Shown here piece by piece: positions 7,919 through 15,260 of a stretch of 15,891 nucleotides of DNA. Source of the stretch: Rhizobium sp. GTDB lineage: Bacteria > Pseudomonadota > Alphaproteobacteria > Rhizobiales > Rhizobiaceae. The stretch lies in assembly GCA_003501385.1 (NCBI GenBank), contig DNPN01000151.1, positions 4,615 to 20,505 on the forward strand, in the 5' to 3' direction. Each line of letters opens with the position of its first letter. Positions within the stretch are counted from its first letter, which is position 1. Under the pieces are notes generated by a model. It was given only the letters and a program-made list of their open reading frames with translations, made no database searches and was not told the DNA's origin. The position numbers were made by a program, and so were the translations under genes.

Positions 7919-9330
7919 AAATGCCGAAAAGTATCGGTCTGGTCCATTTTATCGGGATCGGCGGAATCGGCATGAGCGGTATTGCCGAAGTGCTGCACAA
8001 TCTGGGCCATCGGGTGCAGGGATCAGACCAATCTGAAAGCGCCAATGTGCAGCGCCTGCGCGCCAAGGGCATTGAGGTTTTTGTTGGCCATAAGCCCGAG
8101 AACCTCGGCGAGGCGGAAGTGATTGTGGTGTCCACCGCCATTAAGGCCAACAATCCGGAATTGATCGCTGCCCGCGAAAAACTGCTGCCGATTGTGCGCC
8201 GTGCCGAAATGCTGGCCGAGCTGATGCGCTTTCGCAATGCCATTGCCATCGGCGGCACGCATGGCAAAACCACCACCACGTCCATGGTGGCCGCGTTGCT
8301 GGATGCAGGCCAGATGGACCCGACCGTTATCAATGGCGGCATTATCAATGCCTACGGCACCAACGCCCGCATGGGCGAGGGCGAGTGGATGGTGGTGGAG
8401 GCCGATGAATCGGACGGCACCTTCCTGAAATTGCCTGCCGATGTGGCGGTTGTTACCAATATCGACCCTGAGCATCTGGATTACTACGGCACGTTTGATG
8501 CGGCCCGCGCCGCCTTTCGCCAATTTGTGGAAAATGTGCCGTTCCGTGGATTTGGCGTGCTCTGCCTGGATCATCCTGAGGTCCAGGCGCTGGTCAGCCG
8601 CATTGAAGACCGCAAGGTTGTGACCTACGGCGAAAATCCGCAGGCCGATGTGCGTTTTTCCAATGTGCGGATTGATGGCACCAAGTCGATGTTCGATGTG
8701 GAAATTCGCCGTCGTCGCACCGGCCGGGTGTTCAATTTCAAGGATCTGGTGGTGCCCATGCCGGGTCGCCACAATGTGTCCAATGCCTGTGCGGCAATTG
8801 CCGTTGCCAATCGGCTTGGCATTTCGGAAGAAGCCATTCGCAAGGGCCTTTCTTCCTTTGGTGGCGTCAAGCGTCGCTTCACACTGACGGGCACATGGAA
8901 TGGCGTGCAGGTGTTTGACGATTACGGTCACCATCCGGTGGAGATTAAAGCGGTGCTGAAAGCCGCGCGTGAGGCCTGCTCGGGCCGAATCATTGCTGTG
9001 CATCAACCGCACCGTTACACGCGCCTTTCCAGCCTTTTTGATGATTTTGCCAATTGCTTCAACGATGCGGACAGTATTTTTCTGTCGCCTGTCTATGCAG
9101 CTGGGGAAGATCCAATTGAAGGTTTTGACTCAGAAACCCTTGTTTCCCGGATAAAATCGGGCGGTCACCGCGATGCACGCACTTTAGCCTCACCTGATCA
9201 GTTGGCTTCGATCATATCAACCATTGCGCAACCGGGTGATTTTGTGGTCCTCTTGGGTGCAGGAAATATTACACAGTGGGCAGCGGCGCTGCCCAAAGAA
9301 TTGGAAGCGCTTTCGGGAAAGTCGGAATGA
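7915..9330 (+). CDS. murC: UDP-N-acetylmuramate--L-alanine ligase (MurC)
   Basis: First of the four Mur ligases: ATP-dependent addition of L-alanine to UDP-MurNAc in the cytoplasm. The 471 residues include the N-terminal UDP-binding loop HFIGIGGIGMSG (11-22), P-loop GTHGKTTT (114-121), EADESDGTF (162-170), TNIDPEHLDYYG (181-192), PGRHNVSNACAA (283-294), DDYGHHP (335-341) and QPHRYTR (364-370), all typical. The ATG overlaps the murG stop in ATGA, with AAGGA (7902-7906) 8 nt upstream. ATG 7921 in the same frame is a weaker alternative that would remove two residues. The 3' end overlaps murB by 4 nt. Confidence 0.97.
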   Translation: MKMPKSIGLVHFIGIGGIGMSGIAEVLHNLGHRVQGSDQSESANVQRLRAKGIEVFVGHKPENLGEAEVIVVSTAIKANNPELIAAREKLLPIVRRAEMLAELMRFRNAIAIGGTHGKTTTTSMVAALLDAGQMDPTVINGGIINAYGTNARMGEGEWMVVEADESDGTFLKLPADVAVVTNIDPEHLDYYGTFDAARAAFRQFVENVPFRGFGVLCLDHPEVQALVSRIEDRKVVTYGENPQADVRFSNVRIDGTKSMFDVEIRRRRTGRVFNFKDLVVPMPGRHNVSNACAAIAVANRLGISEEAIRKGLSSFGGVKRRFTLTGTWNGVQVFDDYGHHPVEIKAVLKAAREACSGRIIAVHQPHRYTRLSSLFDDFANCFNDADSIFLSPVYAAGEDPIEGFDSETLVSRIKSGGHRDARTLASPDQLASIISTIAQPGDFVVLLGAGNITQWAAALPKELEALSGKSE

Positions 9331-10301
9331 GACAGGTCGATGGGGAAAAGTTGCTGGCCCGCTTGGGGCCGGGAGTAGATGCGTTACGAGGCCGGCTGAC
9401 ACCGGACGCGCCGATGGATCGCGTGACGTGGTTTCAGGCTGGCGGTCTGGCGGAGCTGATGTTCCAGCCCCATGACAAGGAAGACCTGATTACATTTCTG
9501 GCCCTGTTGCCGGACGATGTGCCACTGACGGTGGTTGGCGTGGGTTCCAACCTGTTGGTGCGCGATGGCGGTATTCCGGGCGTTGTCTTGCGTCTGTCAG
9601 CCAAGGGTTTTGGCGGTCTGGAGCTTGAGGGCGAAAACCGCATTCGGGCTGGTGCCATTTGCCCCGACAAGCACATTGCGGCCATGGCCATGGACAATAA
9701 CATCGGCGGCTTTGCCTTCTATTATGGCATTCCCGGCACCATCGGCGGCGCGTTGAAAATGAACGCCGGAGCCAACGGCGGCGAGACGGCTGCCCGCGTG
9801 GTGGAAGTTGAGGCAGTGGACCGCAAGGGCAATATCCATGTGCTGTCCAACGCCGATATGGGCTATAGCTATCGCCATTCCTCTGCGCCGGACGGTCTGA
9901 TTTTCGTCAGTGGCCTGTTTGAAGGCTACAAGGATGAAAAATCCAAGATCCGTGCCGAGATGGACGCCGTGCGCCAGCACCGCGAAACCGTACAGCCGGT
10001 GAAGGAAAAGACCGGCGGCTCAACCTTCAAGAACCCGGAAGGCCATTCGGCCTGGGAATTGATTGATGAAGCTGGCGGTCGCGGTTTGATGATTGGTGGC
10101 GCGCAGATGTCGTCGCTGCATTGCAACTTTATGATCAATGCGGGCCAAGCCACAGCCTATGAGCTGGAATACTTAGGCGAAACCATTCGCCGTCAGGTGT
10201 TTGAAAACTCCGGCATCAAGCTGCAATGGGAAATCAAGCGGCTGGGGCTGTTCATGCCGGGCCGTGAAGTTGAGCCGTTTTTGGGCGTGACTTCTGAATA
10301 A
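9327..10301 (+). CDS. murB: UDP-N-acetylenolpyruvoylglucosamine reductase (MurB)
   Basis: FAD- and NADPH-dependent cytoplasmic reductase converting UDP-GlcNAc-enolpyruvate to UDP-MurNAc, the substrate of MurC encoded just upstream. The 324-residue product shows the FAD-binding VGVGSNLLVRD (70-80), YGIPGTIGGAL (133-143), YSYRHSS (180-186), GSTFKNP (231-237) with the presumed catalytic serine S232, and the conserved glutamate near the end (E302). The compact arrangement suggests the type II subclass; this is from memory of the family, not an alignment. The start at ATG 9327 (ATGA overlap with the murC stop, GGGAAAG just upstream at 9315-9321) is preferred over an in-frame ATG at 9276 that lies deep inside murC. 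It is the last gene of the first block and is followed by a terminator. Confidence 0.96.
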   Translation: MRQVDGEKLLARLGPGVDALRGRLTPDAPMDRVTWFQAGGLAELMFQPHDKEDLITFLALLPDDVPLTVVGVGSNLLVRDGGIPGVVLRLSAKGFGGLELEGENRIRAGAICPDKHIAAMAMDNNIGGFAFYYGIPGTIGGALKMNAGANGGETAARVVEVEAVDRKGNIHVLSNADMGYSYRHSSAPDGLIFVSGLFEGYKDEKSKIRAEMDAVRQHRETVQPVKEKTGGSTFKNPEGHSAWELIDEAGGRGLMIGGAQMSSLHCNFMINAGQATAYELEYLGETIRRQVFENSGIKLQWEIKRLGLFMPGREVEPFLGVTSE

Positions 10302-10315
10302 GTTGCAAGTCGAAT

Positions 10316-10354
10316 AAAAAAGCCCGCCAAGTCAATGACTTGGCGGGCTTTTTT
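10316..10354. terminator. Bidirectional intrinsic terminator between murB and the MFS gene
   Basis: Two 18-nt arms (10316-10333 and 10337-10354) are perfect reverse complements, with a GC-rich core GCCCGCCAAGTC flanked by six A on the left and six T on the right, around an AAT loop. The T-run follows the stem on both strands. The hairpin therefore fits termination of murB (plus) and of the convergent MFS transporter (minus), whose stop is 38 nt away. Confidence 0.93.
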
Positions 10355-10391
10355 GTTGTTATGAATATGATTCAGCTTGTTTCAGTAAAGC

Positions 10392-11711
10392 TTAAACTTC
10401 ACCCTTGCGCGAAGCCAAGATGCAAAGCAGCGTGATCAATGCTGCAAGGCCAAGATAATAACCCACATAGGCCATGCCGTAGTTGGCCTGAAGCCATGTC
10501 GCAGCATAGGGTGCCAGCGATGCGCCGACGATGCCTGCAAAATTGAAGGTCAGCGAGGCACCGGTGTAGCGGACATTGGTGGGGAAGGGAGCCGAAAGGG
10601 CTGCACCAATCAGCGCATAGGTCATGCCCATCAAGGCCATGGAGCCTGCGGCAAAGATGGCAACGCCGACTTCACCAGCTGTCAACAGCACGGGCAGCAG
10701 GAAGGAAAAGGCACCGATCAACACGGTGATCCCAATCAGCGACTTGCGACGACCGATCTTGTCACCGACCTTGGCGGTCAGCGGAATGAAAATGCCGAAG
10801 ACGACCGAGCTCATGATCTGGATTTCCAGAGCATCGAGGAAGGGCATCTGCAACACCTTGATGTTGTAAGACAGAAGCCACGCCGTGCCGATGTAAAACA
10901 GCACAAACGTCACCAGTGCCACAAATGTGCCAAGGAACAGGCTGCGCTTGTACTTACCAAAGATTTCAGCAACCGGAACAGCCACTCGTTCATGGGCTTC
11001 CATGGCCTTTTTGAAGGCAGGCGTCTCAGAGATCGAGAAGCGAACCCACAGGCCGATTGCGATCAGCAAGGTCGATGCAAGGAAGGGAACGCGCCAGCCC
11101 CAGGCCAGCAAATCGTCCTTGGACATCACATGCAACAGCAGCCAGAAAATGCCAGAGGACAAGAACAGGCCAACCGGAGCGCCCAGCTGCGGGAACATGG
11201 CGTACCAGTTGCGCTTGCCTTCCGGGGCGTTTTCGGTGGCCAGCAGCACAGCACCACCCCATTCGCCACCAAGGCCAAAGCCCTGGCCAAACCTGCAAAG
11301 TGCAAGCAGCAGCGGTGCATAAACGCCAATCTGCCCATAGGTCGGCAGAACGCCGATGACCACGGTGGAGACACCCATGGTCAGCAGCGCCGCCACCAGC
11401 GTTGCCTTGCGCCCGATACGGTCACCAAAGTGACCAAAGACCACAGCACCCAGAGGCCGCGCGAAGAAGGCGATGGAGAATGTGGCAAAAGATGCCAGCA
11501 AGGCCGTCATCGGGTCGCTATTGGGGAAGAACAGCACCGGAAAAACCAGCACAGCTGCGGTAGCATAGACGTAAAAGTCAAAAAATTCGATTGTGGTGCC
11601 AACCAAACTCGCCGTGAGGACCCGTGCAGGAGAATTCAATGCAGCGGGCGCAGACGGCGCGTTGGACGGCGACACATTGCGTATCGCATCGGTCATAATT
11701 CGTGTGTCCAT
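10392..11711 (-). CDS. MFS transporter, metabolite:H+ symporter (MHS) type
   Basis: Inner-membrane major facilitator of 439 residues with twelve predicted hydrophobic segments. Two copies of the MFS loop motif are visible, GHFGDRIGRK (93-102) after TM2 and AKVGDKIGRRK (313-323) in the second half. FGQGFGLGGEWGGAVLLATE (141-160), TIEFFDFYVYA (40-50) and WRVPFL (206-211) are hallmarks of the ShiA/ProP/KgtP-like MHS group, whose members carry organic acids, shikimate or osmolytes with protons. The substrate cannot be read from sequence. The gene opposes the cell-wall genes on both sides, shares a terminator with murB and is divergent from ddlB, so it is a separate transcription unit. Start: ATG at 11711 has only a weak Shine-Dalgarno; an in-frame ATG five codons later (11696) is an alternative. 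Confidence 0.88.
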   Translation of the reverse strand: MDTRIMTDAIRNVSPSNAPSAPAALNSPARVLTASLVGTTIEFFDFYVYATAAVLVFPVLFFPNSDPMTALLASFATFSIAFFARPLGAVVFGHFGDRIGRKATLVAALLTMGVSTVVIGVLPTYGQIGVYAPLLLALCRFGQGFGLGGEWGGAVLLATENAPEGKRNWYAMFPQLGAPVGLFLSSGIFWLLLHVMSKDDLLAWGWRVPFLASTLLIAIGLWVRFSISETPAFKKAMEAHERVAVPVAEIFGKYKRSLFLGTFVALVTFVLFYIGTAWLLSYNIKVLQMPFLDALEIQIMSSVVFGIFIPLTAKVGDKIGRRKSLIGITVLIGAFSFLLPVLLTAGEVGVAIFAAGSMALMGMTYALIGAALSAPFPTNVRYTGASLTFNFAGIVGASLAPYAATWLQANYGMAYVGYYLGLAALITLLCILASRKGEV

Positions 11712-11776
11712 TGAGAGTTCACAAAAAGATGACTGGCGTTTAACGCAACTTTCCGTCTCAAGAAAGCGTTTTGCGG

Positions 11777-11793
11777 CAATTTTTGCAAAATTG
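11777..11793. promoter_or_regulatory. AT-rich palindrome, candidate operator
   Basis: CAATTTT-TGC-AAAATTG is a perfect 7-bp inverted repeat with a 3-nt centre, lying 66 nt upstream of the MFS start and 176 nt upstream of ddlB. It has the form of a dimeric repressor site. Its position suggests control of the MFS gene, but no regulator gene is in the window and no T-run makes a terminator likely. Confidence 0.4.
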
Positions 11794-11847
11794 TGACGCC
11801 TCAGCGATCACGCGCGCGCCGGTGCCATCTTTGAGAAGTTAATCAAA

Positions 11848-11863
11848 GTAAACGGTTCATTAA
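11848..11863 (-). promoter_or_regulatory. CtrA-like site (TTAA-N7-TTTAC) upstream of ddlB
   Basis: Read on the minus strand the sequence is TTAA, seven bases, TTTAC, which differs by one base from the CtrA consensus TTAA-N7-TTAAC. It overlaps the right half of the GTTAAT/ATTAAC inverted repeat. CtrA is known to act at division-gene promoters in alphaproteobacteria such as Caulobacter; its action here is inference, and TTAA is common in AT-rich intergenic DNA. Confidence 0.35.
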
Positions 11864-11969
11864 CCTTAATCAGTCTTTATCTAAGCATGTGCAGGAGTTC
11901 GTGCGAATCGCGCCGTAACTCTGGCGCAAGATAGGTCAAGGAAGTCATCGGTTTTGTTTGGGTGCGTGA

Positions 11970-12896
11970 ATGTCTAAGAAGCATGTTGCTGTATTGATGG
12001 GTGGATTTTCCTCGGAGAGGCCGGTTAGCCTCGCCAGTGGCAATCCATGCGCTGCGGCACTTGAAGAAGAGGGCTATCGCGTTACCCGGGTTGACGTGTC
12101 TCGCAATGTGGCAAGCGTGTTGCAGGAATTGCGGCCCGATGTGGCTTTCAACGCCCTGCATGGTCCTTACGGCGAAGACGGTACCATTCAGGGGTTGCTC
12201 GAATATCTCGAAATTCCCTATACCCATTCGGGTGTTCTGGCTTCTGCGCTGGCTATGGATAAGGTGCAGGCCAAAAAAGTGGCTGCTGCTGCGGGTATTC
12301 CGATAGCCTTCAGCCGTAGCATGTCACGCTTTGATATTGGCAATGTTCACCCCATCGAGCCACCTTATGTGGTGAAGCCGGTGCGGGAAGGTTCCAGCTT
12401 TGGCGTCGTGATCGTCAAGGAAGATCAGTCGCATCCGCCGCAGGTGATTGGGTCGAGTGATTGGCGTTATGGCGATGTTGTCATGGTCGAAAAATACGTT
12501 GCAGGGCGCGAGTTGACCTGCGGTGTGATGGACGGCAAGGCGCTGGCGGTGACGGAAATCATCGCAAAAGCCAATACATTTTATGATTATGACTCGAAAT
12601 ACGCTGCTGGCGGCTCGGAGCATGTCATTCCGGCACAAATTTCACCGAAAATTTACCAAAAAATACAAGAGTTGGCAGTTAAGGCGCACGAAGCAATTGG
12701 CTGTCGCGGCGTGAGTCGCTCCGACTTTCGTTATGATGACCGGTTTTCTGAAGATGGCGAGCTGATCTGGATGGAAGTGAACACCCAGCCCGGCATGACG
12801 CCAACCTCTTTGTTACCTGAAATGGCCATTCAGTCTGGCCTTACCTTTGGTGAATTTGTCAGTTGGATTGTGGAGGATGCTTCGTGCTCACGGTAA
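11970..12896 (+). CDS. ddlB: D-alanine--D-alanine ligase (Ddl)
   Basis: Cytoplasmic ATP-grasp enzyme producing the D-Ala-D-Ala dipeptide used by MurF. The 308-residue length fits the DdlB type. Visible features are the N-terminal GGFSSERPVSL (11-21) with the substrate glutamate, HGPYGEDG (64-71), the ATP-grasp KPVREGSSFGV (136-146), FYDYDSKY (204-211) with the tyrosine that goes with D-alanine rather than D-lactate specificity, and the metal-binding EVNTQPGMTPTS (269-280). Its start at ATG 11970 has only a weak GGGTG element upstream. It is the first gene of the second division block, and its last 13 nt overlap ftsQ. I use the symbol ddlB because of its dcw location. Confidence 0.96.
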   Translation: MSKKHVAVLMGGFSSERPVSLASGNPCAAALEEEGYRVTRVDVSRNVASVLQELRPDVAFNALHGPYGEDGTIQGLLEYLEIPYTHSGVLASALAMDKVQAKKVAAAAGIPIAFSRSMSRFDIGNVHPIEPPYVVKPVREGSSFGVVIVKEDQSHPPQVIGSSDWRYGDVVMVEKYVAGRELTCGVMDGKALAVTEIIAKANTFYDYDSKYAAGGSEHVIPAQISPKIYQKIQELAVKAHEAIGCRGVSRSDFRYDDRFSEDGELIWMEVNTQPGMTPTSLLPEMAIQSGLTFGEFVSWIVEDASCSR

Positions 12897-13822
12897 GCGC
12901 CAAAAAATCAGGGAAAGGTCGGGCGGTGCGCGCTAGCCGCCCTGTGGTGCTGGCGGAAGAGGGCTCGTTTATCCTGCCGCGCCCAGTGCGCCGCATGGTG
13001 CGTTTCATTGTGTCGCTGTGCACGGGCAAGGTTGAGCTGCCGCGTCATCTTGGCAAGGTTTCGCTGGCCACTTACGTGCTGGCCGTTGGTGGCTATGGCA
13101 TTGAGCGTGGCGGCTATTGGCCAACGTTTTCGGAAACCATGACCTCAACCGCAGGCTTTGCCGTTGATAACGTCAAGCTGGCTGGCAATGTGCATATTTC
13201 TGAAATCGATGTGCTGCAATCGCTTGGGCTGGATGGCGCAACCTCGCTGGTATCGCTGGATGTGGATGATGCGCGCCGCCGGGTTGCAGCTCTGCCATGG
13301 GTTGCCTCGGTGGAGATTCGCAAGATTTATCCCAAGACCATTCTGCTCAACATCAAGGAGCGTCAGCCCTTCGGCATCTGGCAGCATGGCAGTGATTTGT
13401 CGCTGATCGAGGAGAATGGCAGCGTGATTGCACCACTCCGCGACAATAAATTCGCAAATCTGCCGCTGTTTGTTGGTCGCGATGCCGAATCTGAGGCGAA
13501 AAACGTGGTGGCCGAATTTGCAGGTGCGCCAGAAATCGCATCGCGCGTGAAGGCGTATGTGCGGATTTCTGACCGTCGTTGGGATTTGCATCTGGATAAT
13601 GGTGTGGTGGTGAAGCTGCCGGAAGATGATGTCGCTGAAGCATTGCAGCGTCTGGTTCGTATGCAAAACGAGCAGCAATTGCTGGAGCGCGATATTGCAT
13701 CGGTGGATCTGCGCCTTCCGGATCGTATGAGCGTGGAACTGACGCCGGAAGCTCTGGCACGTCGTCAGGCAGCCGTGACAGCCCGTGGGAAGGCTCTCGC
13801 CAAAGTGGAGAAGGACACGTGA
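12884..13822 (+). CDS. ftsQ: Cell division protein FtsQ
   Basis: Bitopic inner-membrane divisome protein that links FtsB/FtsL and other late proteins. The 312-residue product has a basic cytoplasmic N-terminus (about 1-57), one modest hydrophobic segment near 59-76, and a periplasmic POTRA domain (about 91-161: FAVDNVKLAGN to LNIKERQPFGIW), followed by the FtsQ beta domain. The hydrophobic segment is unusually weak, ending GGYGIERGG. The GTG at 12884 is chosen because GGAGGA (12872-12877) lies about 7 nt upstream; an in-frame TTG at 12863 would put that element inside the gene. It overlaps ddlB by 13 nt in another frame and shares a GTGA junction with ftsA. Confidence 0.94.
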   Translation: MLTVSAKKSGKGRAVRASRPVVLAEEGSFILPRPVRRMVRFIVSLCTGKVELPRHLGKVSLATYVLAVGGYGIERGGYWPTFSETMTSTAGFAVDNVKLAGNVHISEIDVLQSLGLDGATSLVSLDVDDARRRVAALPWVASVEIRKIYPKTILLNIKERQPFGIWQHGSDLSLIEENGSVIAPLRDNKFANLPLFVGRDAESEAKNVVAEFAGAPEIASRVKAYVRISDRRWDLHLDNGVVVKLPEDDVAEALQRLVRMQNEQQLLERDIASVDLRLPDRMSVELTPEALARRQAAVTARGKALAKVEKDT

Positions 13823-15147
13823 GTATTTTTGGTTCGTCTTCTTCTGGTTTGCCGCGCATGAAGCCTTTGTCTTCCAAGCGCCACCATGTTGTGTCGGTGC
13901 TGGATATCGGCTCCACCAAGGTTGTGTGCATGATTGGCCGCCTGTCGCCTCGCAAAGAGAGCGATGTGCTGCCGGGTCGCACCCATCATGTTGATATTAT
14001 CGGCATTGGCCATCAGCGTTCGCGTGGTATGAAGTCCGGCGTGATTTCAGATGTGGATGCGGTGGAAAGCGTTGTGCGTCTGGCCGTTGATGCTGCCGAG
14101 CGTATGGCCGGGCTGACGGTTGATAGTTTGATTGTCAATGTTTCCGCAGGCCGTATTGGCTCTGACGTTTACACTGCCACCATCGATCTGGGCGGGCAGG
14201 AAGTGGAACGTGCTGACCTTAAGCGTGTTTTGTCCGCTGCCAGCCAGCAATCGCAGCGTCGTGACCGGGTTATTCTGCACTCGCTGCCAACCGGCTTTTC
14301 GCTGGATGGAGAGCGCGGCATTATCGATCCACTTGGCATGTATGGCGATGCCTTGGGTGTTGACATTCACGTTGTCACCGCCGAGCGCGCCGCGATGAAA
14401 AATCTGGAACTGTGCATCAACCGCGCCCACCTGACGGTGGAAGGTCTGGTTGCCACCCCTTACGCCAGCGGCCTTGCAGCCTTGGTGGATGATGAGGTTG
14501 AGCTGGGCTGCGCCGCCATTGATATGGGCGGTGGCACCACGACAATTTCGGTTTTTGCCCAAGGCAAACTGATCCACACGGATGCGATTGGCATTGGCGG
14601 CCATCATGTTACCACCGATCTGGCGCGTGGCCTGTCCACCCGCATTGAAGATGCCGAGCGCCTGAAAGTGGTACACGGATCGGCTTTTGCAAACGGGTCT
14701 GAGGAACGTGAAGTTGTGTCCATTCCGCCGATTGGCGAAGATGATCGCGATTTACCGACACAAGTTCCACGTTCCCTGCTGACGCGAATCATTCAAGCGC
14801 GTATTGAAGAGATCATGGAAATGATTCGCGACCGGATTCATGCATCGGGCTTTAGCCCGGTGGTCGGCAAGCGAGTCGTCCTGACCGGGGGCGCAAGTCA
14901 GTTGACCGGCCTGCCCGAAGTGGCGCGGCGCATTCTTGCCCGCAACGTTCGGATTGGCCGTCCAATGGGGGTTTCTGGCTTGCCTGTGGCAGCCAAGGGG
15001 CCAGCGTTTTCCACGGCGGTGGGTCTGATGATCTATCCGCAGGTGGCCGATCAGGAAATTGCCGTGGGCCATGGAGGTTTCTTCTCCTCTGGTTCCGGCA
15101 ACAGCCGCATGATGCGCGTGGGACAATGGTTAAAAGAGAGTTTTTAA
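13819..15147 (+). CDS. ftsA: Cell division protein FtsA
   Basis: Actin-family ATPase that anchors FtsZ filaments to the inner membrane. The 442-residue protein has the phosphate-1 motif VLDIGSTKVVCMIG (27-40), the 1C subdomain (about 105-190), phosphate-2 motif AAIDMGGGTTTISVF (232-246), the adenosine motif VVLTGGASQLTGLPE (353-367), and a C-terminal amphipathic helix MMRVGQWLKESF (431-442) for membrane targeting. About 20 residues precede the actin fold, a longer N-terminus than in enterobacterial FtsA. It begins with GTG overlapping the ftsQ stop (GTGA); GGAGAAGG (13807-13814) supports this start. The 113-nt gap to ftsZ is the only real gap after ddlB. Confidence 0.97.
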   Translation: MSIFGSSSSGLPRMKPLSSKRHHVVSVLDIGSTKVVCMIGRLSPRKESDVLPGRTHHVDIIGIGHQRSRGMKSGVISDVDAVESVVRLAVDAAERMAGLTVDSLIVNVSAGRIGSDVYTATIDLGGQEVERADLKRVLSAASQQSQRRDRVILHSLPTGFSLDGERGIIDPLGMYGDALGVDIHVVTAERAAMKNLELCINRAHLTVEGLVATPYASGLAALVDDEVELGCAAIDMGGGTTTISVFAQGKLIHTDAIGIGGHHVTTDLARGLSTRIEDAERLKVVHGSAFANGSEEREVVSIPPIGEDDRDLPTQVPRSLLTRIIQARIEEIMEMIRDRIHASGFSPVVGKRVVLTGGASQLTGLPEVARRILARNVRIGRPMGVSGLPVAAKGPAFSTAVGLMIYPQVADQEIAVGHGGFFSSGSGNSRMMRVGQWLKESF

Positions 15148-15149
15148 GG

Positions 15150-15191
15150 GCCTGCGCCTGAGCGGGACGAGAATTGATTCCGAGTGCAGGC
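15150..15191. repeat. Long-loop inverted repeat in the ftsZ leader
   Basis: GCCTGCGC (15150-15157) can pair with GTGCAGGC (15184-15191) as an 8-bp stem containing one G-U wobble around a 26-nt loop. It lies in the ftsA-ftsZ gap, 69 nt before the ftsZ start. There is no T-run, so it is not an obvious terminator. Chance occurrence is quite possible. Confidence 0.3.
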
Positions 15192-15260
15192 ACAAGATCA
15201 GAAGACAGAGACGACATGGCTAGCGTGGCGATGCAGCCAGGGAAAGAAGGAACGGGTACA

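Larger units (their letters stand above)
11712..11969. promoter_or_regulatory. Divergent intergenic region between the MFS gene and ddlB
   Basis: This 258-bp gene-free segment separates divergent start codons and must hold the MFS promoter and, most likely, one for ddlB-ftsQ-ftsA. It is noticeably AT-richer than the flanking genes in its middle part. It contains a palindrome at 11777-11793, a 6-bp inverted repeat (GTTAAT at 11838-11843 and ATTAAC at 11859-11864) and a CtrA-like sequence at 11848-11863. A short GCGCC/GGCGC stem (11910-11914, 11923-11927) lies in the ddlB leader. No sigma-70 -35/-10 pair is strong enough to call. Confidence 0.6.

Noticed and set aside
8023..9012. 329-codon minus-strand open frame opposite murC
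   Set aside because: Long only because of codon bias in murC; it has no family resemblance and lies entirely within a certain gene.
9276..9326. Possible 17-residue N-terminal extension of MurB
   Set aside because: It lies wholly inside murC and lacks a ribosome-binding site, while ATG 9327 has an ATGA overlap and GGGAAAG upstream.
10992..11714. 240-codon plus-strand open frame opposite the MFS gene
   Set aside because: Low-complexity Arg/Gln-rich translation; the minus strand encodes a clear twelve-segment MFS protein with both loop motifs.
11831..11883. Sigma-70 promoter for ddlB using TTGAGA (11831) or TTAACC (11860) as -35 and TATCTA (11878) as -10
   Set aside because: Spacings and -10 matches are poor; TATCTA matches only half of the consensus and the TTAACC spacing to it is too short.
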